A stretch of 64,000 bases of DNA. Origin: Hyphomicrobiales bacterium (lineage in GTDB: Bacteria; Pseudomonadota; Alphaproteobacteria; Rhizobiales; JAJFHB01). Below, in pieces: positions 27,218 to 36,994 of the stretch. Each line of letters starts with the position of its first letter. Position 1 is the first letter of the stretch. A model generated the notes under the pieces. The model ran no database searches. It saw nothing but the letters and a program-made list of their open reading frames with translations, and had not been told where the DNA came from. A program made the position numbers and the translations under genes. The stretch is from NCBI GenBank assembly GCA_021775755.1, contig JAJFHE010000014.1, forward strand, positions 26,447-90,446, in the 5' to 3' direction.

Positions 27218-28147
27218 ATGGATGTGCTCTCCGACATACTTGATGCGCTGCAGTTGCGCGGCACACTCTATTTCCAGACGGCATTTTCACCGCCCTGGTC
27301 CGTCGCCGTTCCTCAGCACGAGCGGGCCGCACGGTTTCATCTTGTGGCGCAGGGGCGGTGTTATGTGGTGGTCGGCGGCACGCGCACGGTCCATCTCAAT
27401 GCCGGCGACCTGATCCTCATTCCAAACGGTGTCGAGCATGTCTTGTGCGACACGCCGACAACTATACCGGCGGCGCTTGAAACGGTGCTGGAACAGTCCG
27501 GCTTCACCGGCGAGGGCGTGCTGGCCTATGGTGGCGCACCGGCACGCGACACGGACACGAAGCTGATCTGCGGCCATTTCAATTTCGCCGATTACGCGGA
27601 CCATCCATTGCTGCGCGCCCTGCCCGACCACCTGCTCGTAACCGGCGAGCTTCGCGCAAAGGCGAGCTGGCTCGATGAACTTATGCGGCTTATCACCCGA
27701 CAGATGTTCACAAAACCGCTCGGCGTCACCGCGTCGGTCATCCGCCTTTCAGAAGCTCTGTTCATCGAGACAATCCAGGCCTGCGCCGATCAGGACGACA
27801 CCTTGCGGTCGATCCTCGAAGCTCTCTCCGACCCGCGCATCGGCCGGGCCGTCGGCCTCATGCACCGGCGTCCCGACGCGCCGTGGACGCTTGGCACGAT
27901 CGCCCGCGATGTCGGCATGTCGCGCAGCCGTTTCGCCGATCAGTTTCACACCAAGATCGGCTGTTCGCCGATGAGCTACCTCACTGACCTCAGGCTGCAA
28001 AAGGCGATGACACTGCTGGCGGACACCGGCGAGCCGGTCCAATCGGTCGCGACGCAGGTCGGCTACCAGTCGCCGGCGGCGTTCTCGCGCGCCTTTGCCA
28101 ACCGCTACGGCCGGGCACCGCGCGATGTGCGCCGCGCCGCGAACTAG
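27218..28147 (+). CDS. AraC family regulator with N-terminal cupin domain
   Basis: The 309-residue protein has a cupin sensor half (HERAARFHLVAQGRCYVVVGG, LNAGDLILIPNGVEHVL) and the two AraC helix-turn-helix motifs at the C-terminus (RDVGMSRSRFADQFHTKIGCSP and ATQVGYQSPAAFSRAFANRYGRAPRDVR). This is the AraC_binding_2-like cupin 6 class. Its target cannot be seen. The GST upstream is a candidate. An in-frame ATG at 27206 is an alternative start. Confidence 0.92.
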   Translation: MDVLSDILDALQLRGTLYFQTAFSPPWSVAVPQHERAARFHLVAQGRCYVVVGGTRTVHLNAGDLILIPNGVEHVLCDTPTTIPAALETVLEQSGFTGEGVLAYGGAPARDTDTKLICGHFNFADYADHPLLRALPDHLLVTGELRAKASWLDELMRLITRQMFTKPLGVTASVIRLSEALFIETIQACADQDDTLRSILEALSDPRIGRAVGLMHRRPDAPWTLGTIARDVGMSRSRFADQFHTKIGCSPMSYLTDLRLQKAMTLLADTGEPVQSVATQVGYQSPAAFSRAFANRYGRAPRDVRRAAN

Positions 28148-28157
28148 AGCATGTTGT

Positions 28158-29168
28158 TCAGGCGACGTGCCAGGTGTGTCCCTTGCGCAGATGCGCATCG
28201 AGCAGGGCCGCCATGGCATCACCGCGCGGGCGGTCGGGATGGGCAGGCCTATGGGCCGGCCTCTCCGGTGCGCAGTAGATGACGCCGAGCGCCATGGGCA
28301 GGGCATGACCGTCCATGGCACCGAGAAGGCCTGCGAGAACCGCGTTCGTCTCATCGTGCACGAGGAGGTCCTTCTCAGCGACACCGCCCTCACCCAAGGC
28401 CACGGCTTTCAACGAGAGCGTCTTCACATCGAAGATCAGCCCCTTGTCGCCGTCCTTGCCGAACACCAGCGGGGCGCCGTGCTCCAGGTGAATCTGGGCA
28501 TCGCCGGCCACTTTCTTGTCCGTGACATCGGCAAAGATATCGGCGTTGTAGACAATGCAGTTCTGCAGGATTTCGACAAACGATGTGCCGCGATGCTCGC
28601 GGGCGCGTTTCATCGTGGCGACGAGATGCGGTTGCGCGACATCGTAAGAGCGCGCGATGAAGCCGGCGCCCGACCCGAGCGCGAACGCCACCGCGTGAGC
28701 CGGCCGGTCATAGGACCCCGAAGGCGATGAGGGCGTGACGGTTCCAGGCCGCGATGTCGGCGATGCCTGACCTTTGGTGAGGCCATAGATCTCGTTGTTG
28801 AACAGAAGATATGTGAGATCGATGTCGCGGCGCAGAAGGTGCATCAAATGATTGCCGCCGATCGACAGCGAGTCGCCATCGCCGGAGACAAGCCAGATGT
28901 CAAGATCCGGATTGGCAAGCTTGGTGCCTGTTGCAATCGCGGCGGCGCGGCCGTGGATCGTGTGGAAGCCGTAGGTTTCCATGTAATAGGGAAACCGCGC
29001 GGCACAGCCGATGCCCGAAATGAACACCGTTTGCTCGGGATCCGCACCAACGTCGGAGAGCACCTTGCGCATGGCCTTGAGAATGGCGTAGTCGCCGCAA
29101 CCGGGACACCAGCGCACTTCCTGGTCGGTAGCGTAATCGTCGGGTTTGAGTTCAGGCACGACATTCAT
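28158..29168 (-). CDS. korB: 2-oxoacid:ferredoxin oxidoreductase, beta subunit (KorB-like)
   Basis: The 336-residue protein carries the ThDP motif GDGDSLSIGGNHLMHLLRRDIDLTYLLFNNEIYGLTKGQ and an N-terminal CPGCGDY motif. This is the beta subunit of 2-oxoglutarate or related 2-oxoacid:ferredoxin oxidoreductase. It decarboxylates the 2-oxoacid to the acyl-CoA and passes electrons to ferredoxin. It overlaps the alpha gene by one base (TGATG). The two-subunit form lacking a separate ferredoxin subunit is the type found in aerobes such as Magnetospirillum and Hydrogenobacter relatives. Confidence 0.93.
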   Translation of the reverse strand: MNVVPELKPDDYATDQEVRWCPGCGDYAILKAMRKVLSDVGADPEQTVFISGIGCAARFPYYMETYGFHTIHGRAAAIATGTKLANPDLDIWLVSGDGDSLSIGGNHLMHLLRRDIDLTYLLFNNEIYGLTKGQASPTSRPGTVTPSSPSGSYDRPAHAVAFALGSGAGFIARSYDVAQPHLVATMKRAREHRGTSFVEILQNCIVYNADIFADVTDKKVAGDAQIHLEHGAPLVFGKDGDKGLIFDVKTLSLKAVALGEGGVAEKDLLVHDETNAVLAGLLGAMDGHALPMALGVIYCAPERPAHRPAHPDRPRGDAMAALLDAHLRKGHTWHVA

Positions 29169-31066
29169 CAGCTTGTCTCCCCAAGGAACTCACGCGCGGC
29201 ATCTTCAATCTCGCTGACATTGAACGGTTTGCCCGACACTTTCGGCAGGCTCCGCGCGTCGATCATATACTCAGCCCGCAGCAGAGTGACGAGTTGACCG
29301 TTGTTCATTTCCGGCACCAGCACGGCGGCGTAGTTCGCCAGAAGCGCGCCGAGATTGCGCGGCAGCGGCCAGATGTTGTTGATATGGATATGAGCAAGCT
29401 TGTGCCCCTCATCGCGCAGGTTGGTTACGGCGCGGCCGATCGGGCCGTAGGTCGAGCCCCAGCCGACAATTGCAAGGTCACCGGCGCCATCGCCCCGGGT
29501 CACGTCCTGCTCCGGCACGTCGTGAGCGATGTTGGCGATCTTGCGGGCGCGTAGATCCGTCATCGTCTGGTGGTTGGCGGGATCATAGGAAACGTTGCCG
29601 GTGGTTTCCGAGCGCTCAATGCCGCCGATGCGATGGATGCCGCCCGGTGTGCCGGGGGCGACCCAGGGTCTGGCAAGCGTGTCGGCATCGCGCATATAGG
29701 GTGCAAAATTGTCAGGCACGACATTCGTCTGTGCGGTAAACGGCGTCATGCCGGCGACTTCGGGAATGCTCCAGGGCTCCGACGAATTGGCAATGTAACC
29801 GTCGCTGAGCAGCATGACCGGGGTCATGTATTTCGTGGCAAGGCGCACCGCCTCGACCGCCATGGTGAAACAGTCTCCCGGCGATCGCGCCGCGAGCACG
29901 ACGAGCGGACAGTCTGCGTTGCGGCCAAAGACCGCCTGATAGAGGTCGGACTGCTCGGTCTTGGTCGGCAGCCCGGTGGAGGGGCCGCCGCGCTGCGCAT
30001 TGACGATGACAATCGGCAGTTCGGTGGCAACCGCCAGCCCGATGCCTTCGGTCTTCAGGGCAATCCCGGGGCCGGAACTTCCCGTGACGCCGAGCGCGCC
30101 GCCATAGGAGGCTCCGATCGCCGCCGTGACGGCAGCGATTTCGTCCTCCGCCTGAAACGTCTCGATACCAAACCCGCCCGTCATGCCTGCCAGAATGTGC
30201 AGCATGTTGGAAGCCGGGGTGATCGGATAGGAGCAGTAGATCATCGGCAGGTCCGCCAGATGAGCTCCCGTGGCAAGCCCCCAGCAGATGCCTTCCGCTC
30301 CGGTGACGTTGCGGTACTCGCCGGCGTCCAGCTTGGCGGGCGGGACTTCGTAGGCGTGAACATTGTGGGCGAGCTCAGTAGTTTCGCCGAATGCAAAGCC
30401 TGCCTCCAGCGCGGCGATGTTGATCGTTGCGATGTCTTCAAGCTTGGCAAACTTCACGCCGAGCCACTGGCGCGTCGGCGCCACGTCGCGGCCGAACAGC
30501 CACAGCACCAACCCCAGCGCCCACATGTTCTTGGTGCGCAGGATTTCCTTGTTGGTGACCTGAACACCATCCACGGCCTTGACGGTTGCCTGTGTCAGCT
30601 TCGAGATGTCGAGCGCCAGGACGCGATAGCGGTCAAGGTCATCTTCCTCGAGGGGGTTGGTCTCGTAACCCGCCTTTTTGAGGTTGCGATCCTGGAACGC
30701 GGACGCATCGACGATCAGGAGACCGTCGGGCCGCAAGTCCTCAAGATTGGTGATGAGCGCCGCGGGGTTCATGGCGACCAGCACATCGAGCCTATCGCCC
30801 GCGGTGCGGATTTCTCGGGAACCGAAATTGATCTGGAATGTGGAAACACCGAACGTTGTGCCCACCGGTGCGCGGATCTCGGCTGGAAAGTCCGGAAAGG
30901 TCACCAGGTCATTGCCGGCAACGGCTGTCGCAAGCGTGAACTGTGAGCCGGTAAGCTGCATACCGTCGCCGGAATCGCCGGCGAAACGGACAACAGCCGC
31001 CTCAATGGATTGGCGTTCGACCGGCGTCTTACGCTCGGCGGCCGGGTCCTGTATCTGGATGTTCAT
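29168..31066 (-). CDS. korA: 2-oxoacid:ferredoxin oxidoreductase, gamma-alpha fusion (KorA-like)
   Basis: The 632-residue protein has an N-terminal gamma domain (VVRFAGDSGDGMQLTGSQF) fused to the pyrimidine-binding alpha domain (MIYCSYPITPASNMLHIL, GIETFQAEDEIAAVTAAIGASYGGALGVTGSSGPGIALK). This is the standard fused KorA of two-subunit enzymes. The ATG at 31066 matches homologues. The gene is first in the korAB operon. The promoter lies in the gap to the divergent SDR gene. Confidence 0.94.
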   Translation of the reverse strand: MNIQIQDPAAERKTPVERQSIEAAVVRFAGDSGDGMQLTGSQFTLATAVAGNDLVTFPDFPAEIRAPVGTTFGVSTFQINFGSREIRTAGDRLDVLVAMNPAALITNLEDLRPDGLLIVDASAFQDRNLKKAGYETNPLEEDDLDRYRVLALDISKLTQATVKAVDGVQVTNKEILRTKNMWALGLVLWLFGRDVAPTRQWLGVKFAKLEDIATINIAALEAGFAFGETTELAHNVHAYEVPPAKLDAGEYRNVTGAEGICWGLATGAHLADLPMIYCSYPITPASNMLHILAGMTGGFGIETFQAEDEIAAVTAAIGASYGGALGVTGSSGPGIALKTEGIGLAVATELPIVIVNAQRGGPSTGLPTKTEQSDLYQAVFGRNADCPLVVLAARSPGDCFTMAVEAVRLATKYMTPVMLLSDGYIANSSEPWSIPEVAGMTPFTAQTNVVPDNFAPYMRDADTLARPWVAPGTPGGIHRIGGIERSETTGNVSYDPANHQTMTDLRARKIANIAHDVPEQDVTRGDGAGDLAIVGWGSTYGPIGRAVTNLRDEGHKLAHIHINNIWPLPRNLGALLANYAAVLVPEMNNGQLVTLLRAEYMIDARSLPKVSGKPFNVSEIEDAAREFLGETS

Positions 31067-31233
31067 TGGCACTTCTTGTGCAGACGGGGCTGATCGCAAT
31101 ATAGGGGCGCCCGGACTCATGTCAACGCGCCATGCTGCACCGCAACAATAGTGCCTACCCAGCACAACGCTTTAATTGGGCCGGGCGATGAACTAGCTTT
31201 CCACTTCACATAGCGCAGAGTTGGAGACAGGGA

Positions 31234-31968
31234 ATGGACGGCAGGAATATCGTCGTTGTCGGCGGAGCCGGCGGGCTGGGAGCGGCAACTGCAAAACTCG
31301 CAGCTTCTCGCGGCGCGGCTGGTGTCGCGGTAATCGACGTCGACGCGGAAGGTGTCGGCGCAATCGTTGAAGAGCTCAATGAGCTGGGTTGTCAGGCCGC
31401 CGGCGTCGTCGGTAGCGCGGTCATGGCCGAGCCGGCCCACAACCTCTTCGGCGAGGCGGCGGACCGCCTTGGCCAGGTGCATGCCATGGTCAACTGCGCC
31501 GGGCTCTATCCGCGCAAACCCATCCTTGAGATCACCGACGACGAGTGGACCGCAAGCTTCGATGTAAACGTGCGCTGCACGCACAACATGATGGCCGCCG
31601 CGGTGGAGCACATGCGCGATCACAAGGACGGCCGCATCGTCAACATCAGCTCCGTCGACGCCTTCAAACCGCACCCCAGAAACGCCCACTACGCGGCGAT
31701 GAAGGCAGCGGTCACTTCATTGACGAAATCGTTTGCGCTGGAGTTCGCACCCGATCAGATCCTCATCAACTCGGTTGCGCCGGGAGGGATCGCGACCGAC
31801 AAGGCGAAAGCCGCGGGCTGGGTCCCGGAACTGGCCGCCGCAACGCCGCTCGGCCGTGCCGCAGAACCCGACGACATCGCCGAGATGGTGATCTTCCTGG
31901 CGAGTTCGCGCAACCGCTACACGACCGGTGAAAATGTCATTGTCGGTGGCGGTTACGTGATGCACTGA
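31234..31968 (+). CDS. SDR family oxidoreductase
   Basis: The 244-residue SDR has the nucleotide motif GGAGGLG near residue 9, NCAG near residue 87, catalytic Ser in NISSVDAF, Tyr/Lys in HYAAMKAA near residue 154, and ends TGENVIVGGGYVMH. It is divergent from korA. The substrate is unknown; the family includes 3-oxoacyl-ACP reductase-like and alcohol dehydrogenases. Confidence 0.9.
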   Translation: MDGRNIVVVGGAGGLGAATAKLAASRGAAGVAVIDVDAEGVGAIVEELNELGCQAAGVVGSAVMAEPAHNLFGEAADRLGQVHAMVNCAGLYPRKPILEITDDEWTASFDVNVRCTHNMMAAAVEHMRDHKDGRIVNISSVDAFKPHPRNAHYAAMKAAVTSLTKSFALEFAPDQILINSVAPGGIATDKAKAAGWVPELAAATPLGRAAEPDDIAEMVIFLASSRNRYTTGENVIVGGGYVMH

Positions 31969-32050
31969 AGGCCGCAGAACAACCGGACGCTTCTCAACGC
32001 TCCGTTTGCATACTAAGCTTTTGCAGGCCACATCCAAAGGAGTGCGCGCA

Positions 32051-32983
32051 GTGACATTAACAGTCGGACAAATGGTGCCGGACGCAAGCGTTGAATACTG
32101 GCGGCGCGGATCGCCGGGCGCTAAAAAAATGTCTCTCGCCGATCTCAGGGGCTCCTGGGTCGTGCTGTTTTTTTATCCGCGCGACTTTTCGTTTCTGTGT
32201 CCGGGTGAAATTGCGTCCTTTGCAGCGCTCGACGCGGAATTCGTTGCCGCCGGCGCCACCATAATCGGCGCCAGCACGGACAGCTACTTCAGTCATAACG
32301 CCTGGTTCGAACAGGATGCAAAACTGAAAGACGTGGACTTTCCGATTATCGCCGACACCTCGCATGAGCTTGCGCGACTGTTCGGCGTCCTGCTGAACGA
32401 TGGATCGGCACTTCGCGGCACTTTCATAATCGATCCCGATGGAATGGTGCGTCATGCATCGATCAACGATCTCGATGTCGCGCGAAATGTCGGCGAAACC
32501 CTGCGCGTGCTGCGGGCGCTTCAAAGCGGCGAGATGTGCCCCGCGGGCTGGGAAACCGGTGACGAGAGCCAGCTCACCTATAACGAGTGGCTTGCCCGCG
32601 TGTTTCCCAAACTCAAGAAGTCGGCCCTTGCTGACGCCACGAAACGGCTTCACCCGGTGCTGTTTGAACGCGGTGACATCATCATTCGCCAGGGCGGCAG
32701 ACCGGACAAGTTCTTCATTATTTCCGACGGCGAAGTCAGTGTCATCCGGCGCACGAACGACGGCGGCGAAGTTGAGCTTGCACGGCTTGGCAAGGGCGAG
32801 GTGTTCGGAGAGATGGGTATTCTGACCGGCAACCGGCGTACCGCGGATGTGCGTGCGAACACAGATGTTGCGGCGTTCGCACTCGACTGGGATGACTTCA
32901 AAGCCGTTATCGACATGTCGGAGCCAACGGCCCAGGACTTCATGCAGATCGTCGATCAGCGCATGAAAGCCCTGCCCGAATGA
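32051..32983 (+). CDS. Peroxiredoxin fused to a cyclic-nucleotide-binding domain
   Basis: In this 310-residue protein, residues 1-175 are an AhpC/Prx-type peroxiredoxin: PRDFSFLCPGEIASF holds the peroxidatic cysteine, MCPAGW the likely resolving cysteine. Residues about 190-305 are a cNMP-binding domain (FERGDIIIRQGGRPDKFFIISDGEVSVIRR, ELARLGKGEVFGEMGILTGNRRTADVRANTD). The last block is the phosphate-binding cassette. The GTG at 32051 follows AAGGAG with good spacing; the frame stays open upstream to TTG at 32006. A second-messenger domain on a peroxidase could couple peroxide removal to cyclic nucleotide levels. The gene stands alone, facing the MCP gene. Confidence 0.88.
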   Translation: MTLTVGQMVPDASVEYWRRGSPGAKKMSLADLRGSWVVLFFYPRDFSFLCPGEIASFAALDAEFVAAGATIIGASTDSYFSHNAWFEQDAKLKDVDFPIIADTSHELARLFGVLLNDGSALRGTFIIDPDGMVRHASINDLDVARNVGETLRVLRALQSGEMCPAGWETGDESQLTYNEWLARVFPKLKKSALADATKRLHPVLFERGDIIIRQGGRPDKFFIISDGEVSVIRRTNDGGEVELARLGKGEVFGEMGILTGNRRTADVRANTDVAAFALDWDDFKAVIDMSEPTAQDFMQIVDQRMKALPE

Positions 32984-32986
32984 GAA

Positions 32987-33016
32987 AACGGGCACGCGGT
33001 TGCCCGCGCGCCCGTT
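32987..33016. terminator. Bidirectional terminator-like hairpin
   Basis: A stem AACGGGC / GCCCGTT with inner CGCG / CGCG pairs and a single mismatch bulge lies exactly between the convergent peroxiredoxin-fusion and MCP genes. No long T-run follows, so it is a hairpin of likely but unproved terminator function. Confidence 0.5.
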
Positions 33017-33035
33017 GCAACTATCCCAAGAGTGA

Positions 33036-35165
33036 TCAGGCTGCAGCCACGTTCTCCAGGAAATCGTCCACCACACGCTGCAATTCATCGGTGCGGGTTG
33101 AAACGTTCTGAGATGCGGTTAGCACGTTGCCTGCCGATGACTGGCTCTCATCGGCTGCCTGATTGACCCCGGCAATGTTCCGCGTAACATCGTTGGCTGC
33201 CGCCGCTGCCTGCTGCACGTTGCTGCTGATTTCGGCTGTCGATGCGCCCTGTTCCTCGACGGCGGCCGCAATGGCCTCGGTTGCCCCAGTAACATCGCGC
33301 ATTGTTTCCGCAATCCCCCGGATCGATTCGACCGAAGTCCGGGTGCCGTTCTGGATCGCCGAAACCTGCTCTGCAATGGTTTCGGTCGCCTTGGCGGTTT
33401 GAGCCGCAAGCTCCTTCACCTCGGATGCAACCACCGCAAAGCCCTTGCCGGCCTCGCCCGCACGCGCCGCCTCGATGGTGGCGTTCAGGGCGAGGAGGTT
33501 GGTCTGCTCCGCGATTTCCTGGATCAGAGTGACCACTTCGCCGATTTTCTGTACGGATTCAGCGAGGCCGCCGATTTCCGCGTCTGTTTGTGCCGTGGCG
33601 TCGGACGCTTTGGTCACGATGGTGTTCGTCTGCGAAATCTGGCGGGCGATTTCCCCGATGGACGCAGACAGTTCCTCCGACGCGGCCGCCACGGTTTGCA
33701 CGTTCTGCGAAGCCTCTTCAGATGCCGCCGTCACACTGCTTGCCTGAGCCGTGGTCTGCGTTGCCGTGGCCGACAGCGACTTCGCCGTGGCCTGCATCTC
33801 CTCCATATCGGATGAAACTGTCTGCAGCACGTTTCGCGCTTCGTCGCGGAAGCTGGAGATGAGCGCATCGACGCTCTTCTGACGCTGAGCGCGCGCTTCC
33901 TGCTCCTGTTCGCTTTCACTTCGCAGCTTGATGCTTTCGATTGCGCTATCCTTGAACACCTGAACCGCCGTGGCCATGTCGCCTATTTCATCACCGCGAT
34001 CGCGTGCCGGCACTTCGATTTCCGTATTGCCTTGCGCAAGGGCGGTCATGGCCGTTGTCATCTCGCGAAGCGGTCCGACGGAGAGCTTCGCGAGTAACAA
34101 TCCGATGCCGGCGATCATGAACGCTGCAATGGCGAGCGCAACCAGCATGAACATGCCGACAGAATCCACCGCGGCATAAGCCTCGTCGGCGGGAACCCGC
34201 ACAAGAACGGACCAGCCCAGGCCCGGATAATCGTAGGCACCGTCGGTGTGAACATATCCAGAAGCCTGCCAGATTTTCTTGCGTGTATGATGCGCGTCGG
34301 TGGAACCGCTGGCGCCCTCAACTGCAAGCCGCGCTACTTCGGACTTCTCAGCAAGATTGAACTTACCGATGACATCGAGGTTTCTACGATACTCGCTCCA
34401 GCCCTGGCCGGCGGGGTCGAAATCGACCATAATTCGGCCTTCGGGGCTCAGCAGGGTCAGCTCAGCGCTTGCCTTGCCATCGGCCGCCAGGCCGGCATGG
34501 AAATCAGCGAAAATCTCCTCGACCAGCGCAAAATCGGCAAAATTCACCCAAACGGCGACCGTGGTCCCCGCCGCATTCCTCACAGGTGCGGAAAACGGAA
34601 TGACGTAGCCGTCGTCACCATAAATTGCCGCAACAATGTCGATGCTGGTGGGTTGTTCCACAACCGTTCCGGAAAGGCCGTTTGAGCCCTCAAGGTAGTC
34701 GCCTGCAATGACGCGGTTGAACCAGGGCTCGCCCGCAAAGTTCCGACCGTAAAGCTCTTCGGTGGCGATCTGCTCACCCGCAGCATCGACCGAGTTTGCC
34801 GCAACCACACTACCGTTCGTGTCGAGCAGCAGCATCAACTTGTATATGCCGTAACCGGTCGTGTAGCCGTTCATCGACGAGATCAACGGGTTGCTGTTCG
34901 ACGGATTGCGCCAATTTGCAGTGTTTTGCACCGCAGTGTTCAGGCCGAACGCCTGCACATCGCCATAACGCTCAAACAGATTTCGGTCGATAGTGTCACC
35001 GATGGACACCGCAACCTGTTCAAGCGGCGCTCGAAACGCGGATTTGAACGTTTCCTTGGAAAATTCGAAAACGGCGTAAAGGGCGGCGGCGGGCAATAAC
35101 CCGAACACCAAAAGCAGCACCACGAGTTTTGGCGCAATGTTCAATTTGTTAAGAATCGCGGACAT
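33036..35165 (-). CDS. Methyl-accepting chemotaxis protein
   Basis: The 709-residue protein has a TM helix (residues about 13-32), a large periplasmic dCache-like sensor (residues about 35-335), a second TM ([21 protein letters not shown]), a HAMP domain ([41 protein letters not shown]) and a cytoplasmic signalling helix with the conserved hairpin [35 protein letters not shown]. No C-terminal CheR-binding pentapeptide is seen. The ligand is unknown. GAGGAACAA precedes the ATG at 35165. Confidence 0.93.
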   Translation of the reverse strand: MSAILNKLNIAPKLVVLLLVFGLLPAAALYAVFEFSKETFKSAFRAPLEQVAVSIGDTIDRNLFERYGDVQAFGLNTAVQNTANWRNPSNSNPLISSMNGYTTGYGIYKLMLLLDTNGSVVAANSVDAAGEQIATEELYGRNFAGEPWFNRVIAGDYLEGSNGLSGTVVEQPTSIDIVAAIYGDDGYVIPFSAPVRNAAGTTVAVWVNFADFALVEEIFADFHAGLAADGKASAELTLLSPEGRIMVDFDPAGQGWSEYRRNLDVIGKFNLAEKSEVARLAVEGASGSTDAHHTRKKIWQASGYVHTDGAYDYPGLGWSVLVRVPADEAYAAVDSVGMFMLVALAIAAFMIAGIGLLLAKLSVGPLREMTTAMTALAQGNTEIEVPARDRGDEIGDMATAVQVFKDSAIESIKLRSESEQEQEARAQRQKSVDALISSFRDEARNVLQTVSSDMEEMQATAKSLSATATQTTAQASSVTAASEEASQNVQTVAAASEELSASIGEIARQISQTNTIVTKASDATAQTDAEIGGLAESVQKIGEVVTLIQEIAEQTNLLALNATIEAARAGEAGKGFAVVASEVKELAAQTAKATETIAEQVSAIQNGTRTSVESIRGIAETMRDVTGATEAIAAAVEEQGASTAEISSNVQQAAAAANDVTRNIAGVNQAADESQSSAGNVLTASQNVSTRTDELQRVVDDFLENVAAA

Positions 35166-35498
35166 TTGTTCCTCCACCCCGCTTGTACCCGGCGCGCACC
35201 CGCACCTGGTACATTTGCCCTAAGTCAACTGTTTCAGTAACAAGCCGCAGTATCCTTTTGGTTAACGAAACCAAGCAAGTACACGGTGCGGAGGGCTGCG
35301 CGGCAGGCCGCGATGGGCCGGCGCGGGTTGATAATTGCAGGTACAACCAAAGACGCGGAAAATGGGCGCTCGCTCCAAATGTCCGTTCACGGATATTTGA
35401 GCCTGCTTTGTATTCTTACTGCGCTGGGACAAAATAGATTATGCCGGAATGATCGATACTGCGCCGGGTCACACTCACGGCGCCAAGGAACAAGAAGC
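35166..35498. other. Intergenic region between the MCP and a His-rich gene
   Basis: This 333-base divergent region carries no gene I can support. A GTTAACGAAA segment at 35261-35270 resembles the repeats upstream of the RraA-like gene. The 3' half has a weak promoter-like TTGTAT before a downstream AT-rich stretch that leads to the gene at 35499. Confidence 0.4.
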
Positions 35499-36224
35499 AT
35501 GAAAATTAAAGTTGATTTCACGAAACTACCGCACGAGCAGCTCGAAGAAATGGATGCCGCCGGCGTTCAGATCAAGAACTGCTACAGGGTGTTGCGCAAG
35601 GTGAAGGCCAATGTCGTCGGCCAGTGCCTCGCCAATCAGGGGACGTTCTACGAGTTGAACCACTACCCCAAGGGCGACGTCTACGACCGCGAGACGCACA
35701 GCCAGTACTACTATCACTCGCACCGCAAGGACGCCGGCGAACACGGTCACTTTCATACATTCCTGCGTTTCAAAGGCATGCCAAAGGGGACGGAACCGGT
35801 GCCGTATGATGGCGAGGCCAAACGCCCCGACGGCAAAGATGCGCTGACCCATTTCGTCGCCATCTCGATGAACGGGCCCGGATATCCCACGGGGCTGTTC
35901 ACGACGAACCGGTGGGTGACAGACGAGACATTCTACACCGCCGACGACGTCATCAGCATGCTCGACCTGTTCAACATGGACCATACCTGGCCGTGCTGGG
36001 CAGCCAATCAGTGGGTCTCAGCGATGGTATGCCTGTTCCGACCACAGATCGAGGTGCTGCTGCATGAGCGTGACCGTGTAATGGAACGCTGGCGGAAGAC
36101 GCATCCCGGCAAAGATGTTTATGAAGATCGCGACCTTGAGGTCACATCAATTACCGATATCGATGTCGACAAGCAGACCGCTTCGGTCAAGAGCGCGCTG
36201 CAAAAACTGCGAAAGGTCGCATGA
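35499..36224 (+). CDS. His-rich hypothetical protein (possibly DUF6969-type)
   Basis: The 241-residue protein has a striking histidine block SQYYYHSHRKDAGEHGHFHTFLRF near residue 65-90, including HGHFH. It also has WAANQWVSAMVCLFRPQIEVLLHERDRVMERW near residue 165-195. I believe this layout is that of the DUF6969 family, but I cannot check it. The histidines could bind a metal. No signal peptide is seen. It sits upstream of the exported cupredoxin-like gene on the same strand with a 122-base gap, so a joint role is possible but unproved. Confidence 0.5.
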   Translation: MKIKVDFTKLPHEQLEEMDAAGVQIKNCYRVLRKVKANVVGQCLANQGTFYELNHYPKGDVYDRETHSQYYYHSHRKDAGEHGHFHTFLRFKGMPKGTEPVPYDGEAKRPDGKDALTHFVAISMNGPGYPTGLFTTNRWVTDETFYTADDVISMLDLFNMDHTWPCWAANQWVSAMVCLFRPQIEVLLHERDRVMERWRKTHPGKDVYEDRDLEVTSITDIDVDKQTASVKSALQKLRKVA

Positions 36225-36346
36225 GCGTGATCGCCAGGTGATGCACAGTTGAAGCGGGCCGCCTTGTTGCGCATTTGTCCGCACACCACCTAAAAGCTTG
36301 GGGAAGATCCCGTTGTGCTGAATTTATCCAAGCGAGGAAGATCAAG

Positions 36347-36844
36347 ATGATCACCAAGAGGCGTACCCTTCTGATCGGCGTGGCCGCGGGCGCCGCTGCA
36401 ACATTTGTGGCGATCGCAACAGCAGGCCATGCGGCGGAAGAACCCACGGTTATCGAGCTCACTCAGGTGCCGTGCCAGTTTCTGGAATCGGAGAATGGCT
36501 TTGACCATGGCTTCACAACCGCCAGGAAGGAAGACTGCGAAGCGATTAATTCGCAATCCGGTGAAGAGCGCCTTTCATCTGCACAGGTGCTGAACCTCAC
36601 TCCGGGCAACTACGTCTTCCGGGTGACGAACCAGAATGTACCCTATCCCTTGGGCTTTTGGATCAGAGAGCACAATTATGATTGGCGCAACCCGCTCCAC
36701 AAGGTGACGAAAACCAGCGTATCGGGCGGCGGTATGGCAACCGGTGTCACTCTGGACTATGAGGTCGAACTGGAAGCAGGCCACGAATATGTCTACTCCT
36801 GCCCGCTTAACCCGACGCCGGACTATCGCATAGTCGTGAACTGA
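36347..36844 (+). CDS. Exported cupredoxin-like protein
   Basis: The 165-residue protein has an N-terminal export signal (KRRTLLIGVAAGAAATFVAIATAGHAA) followed by IELTQVPCQFLESENG, LNLTPGNYVFRVTNQNVPYPLGFW, and a C-terminal EYVYSCPLNPTPDYRIVVN. The beta-strand order and the terminal YSCPLNP loop look cupredoxin-like. The His and Met copper ligands that normally follow the Cys in cupredoxins are not seen. Three cysteines remain (VPC, EDC, YSC). It is followed by a strong terminator and then by the first Cys-Asn-Pro repeat gene. It could pass or sense copper or another soft metal. Confidence 0.6.
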   Translation: MITKRRTLLIGVAAGAAATFVAIATAGHAAEEPTVIELTQVPCQFLESENGFDHGFTTARKEDCEAINSQSGEERLSSAQVLNLTPGNYVFRVTNQNVPYPLGFWIREHNYDWRNPLHKVTKTSVSGGGMATGVTLDYEVELEAGHEYVYSCPLNPTPDYRIVVN

Positions 36845-36878
36845 CGCCGTATTGCCGAGCCAGTCTGCGCTTTCACGA

Positions 36879-36911
36879 TGCCTCCGCGCCCGCGCACGGA
36901 GGCATTTTTTT
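36879..36911 (+). terminator. Rho-independent terminator after the cupredoxin-like gene
   Basis: TGCCTCCG pairs perfectly with CGGAGGCA across a ten-base loop and is followed by seven T residues. It ends the transcript of the cupredoxin-like gene and separates it from the first repeat gene. Confidence 0.9.
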
Positions 36912-36946
36912 GTGCACCGCAGTGCATCCACACGTTCAGTGCACAA
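36910..36946. promoter_or_regulatory. Inverted repeat TTGTGCAC / GTGCACAA upstream of the Cys-Asn-Pro gene
   Basis: Two perfect eight-base arms separated by 21 bases lie between the terminator and the repeat gene. An extra AGTGCA copy at 36921 gives three GTGCA elements. The arrangement suits a regulator operator, possibly of a metal-responsive regulator. The regulator is unknown. Confidence 0.45.
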
Positions 36947-36994
36947 ACATTTTATCGCCTTGTGACCAGAGTTGACGGGTGCAGGCCACAATCA

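Noticed and set aside
29570..30946. 458-codon plus-strand frame over korA
   Set aside because: It overlaps the clearly conserved korA gene, has no ribosome binding site and no recognisable protein pattern.
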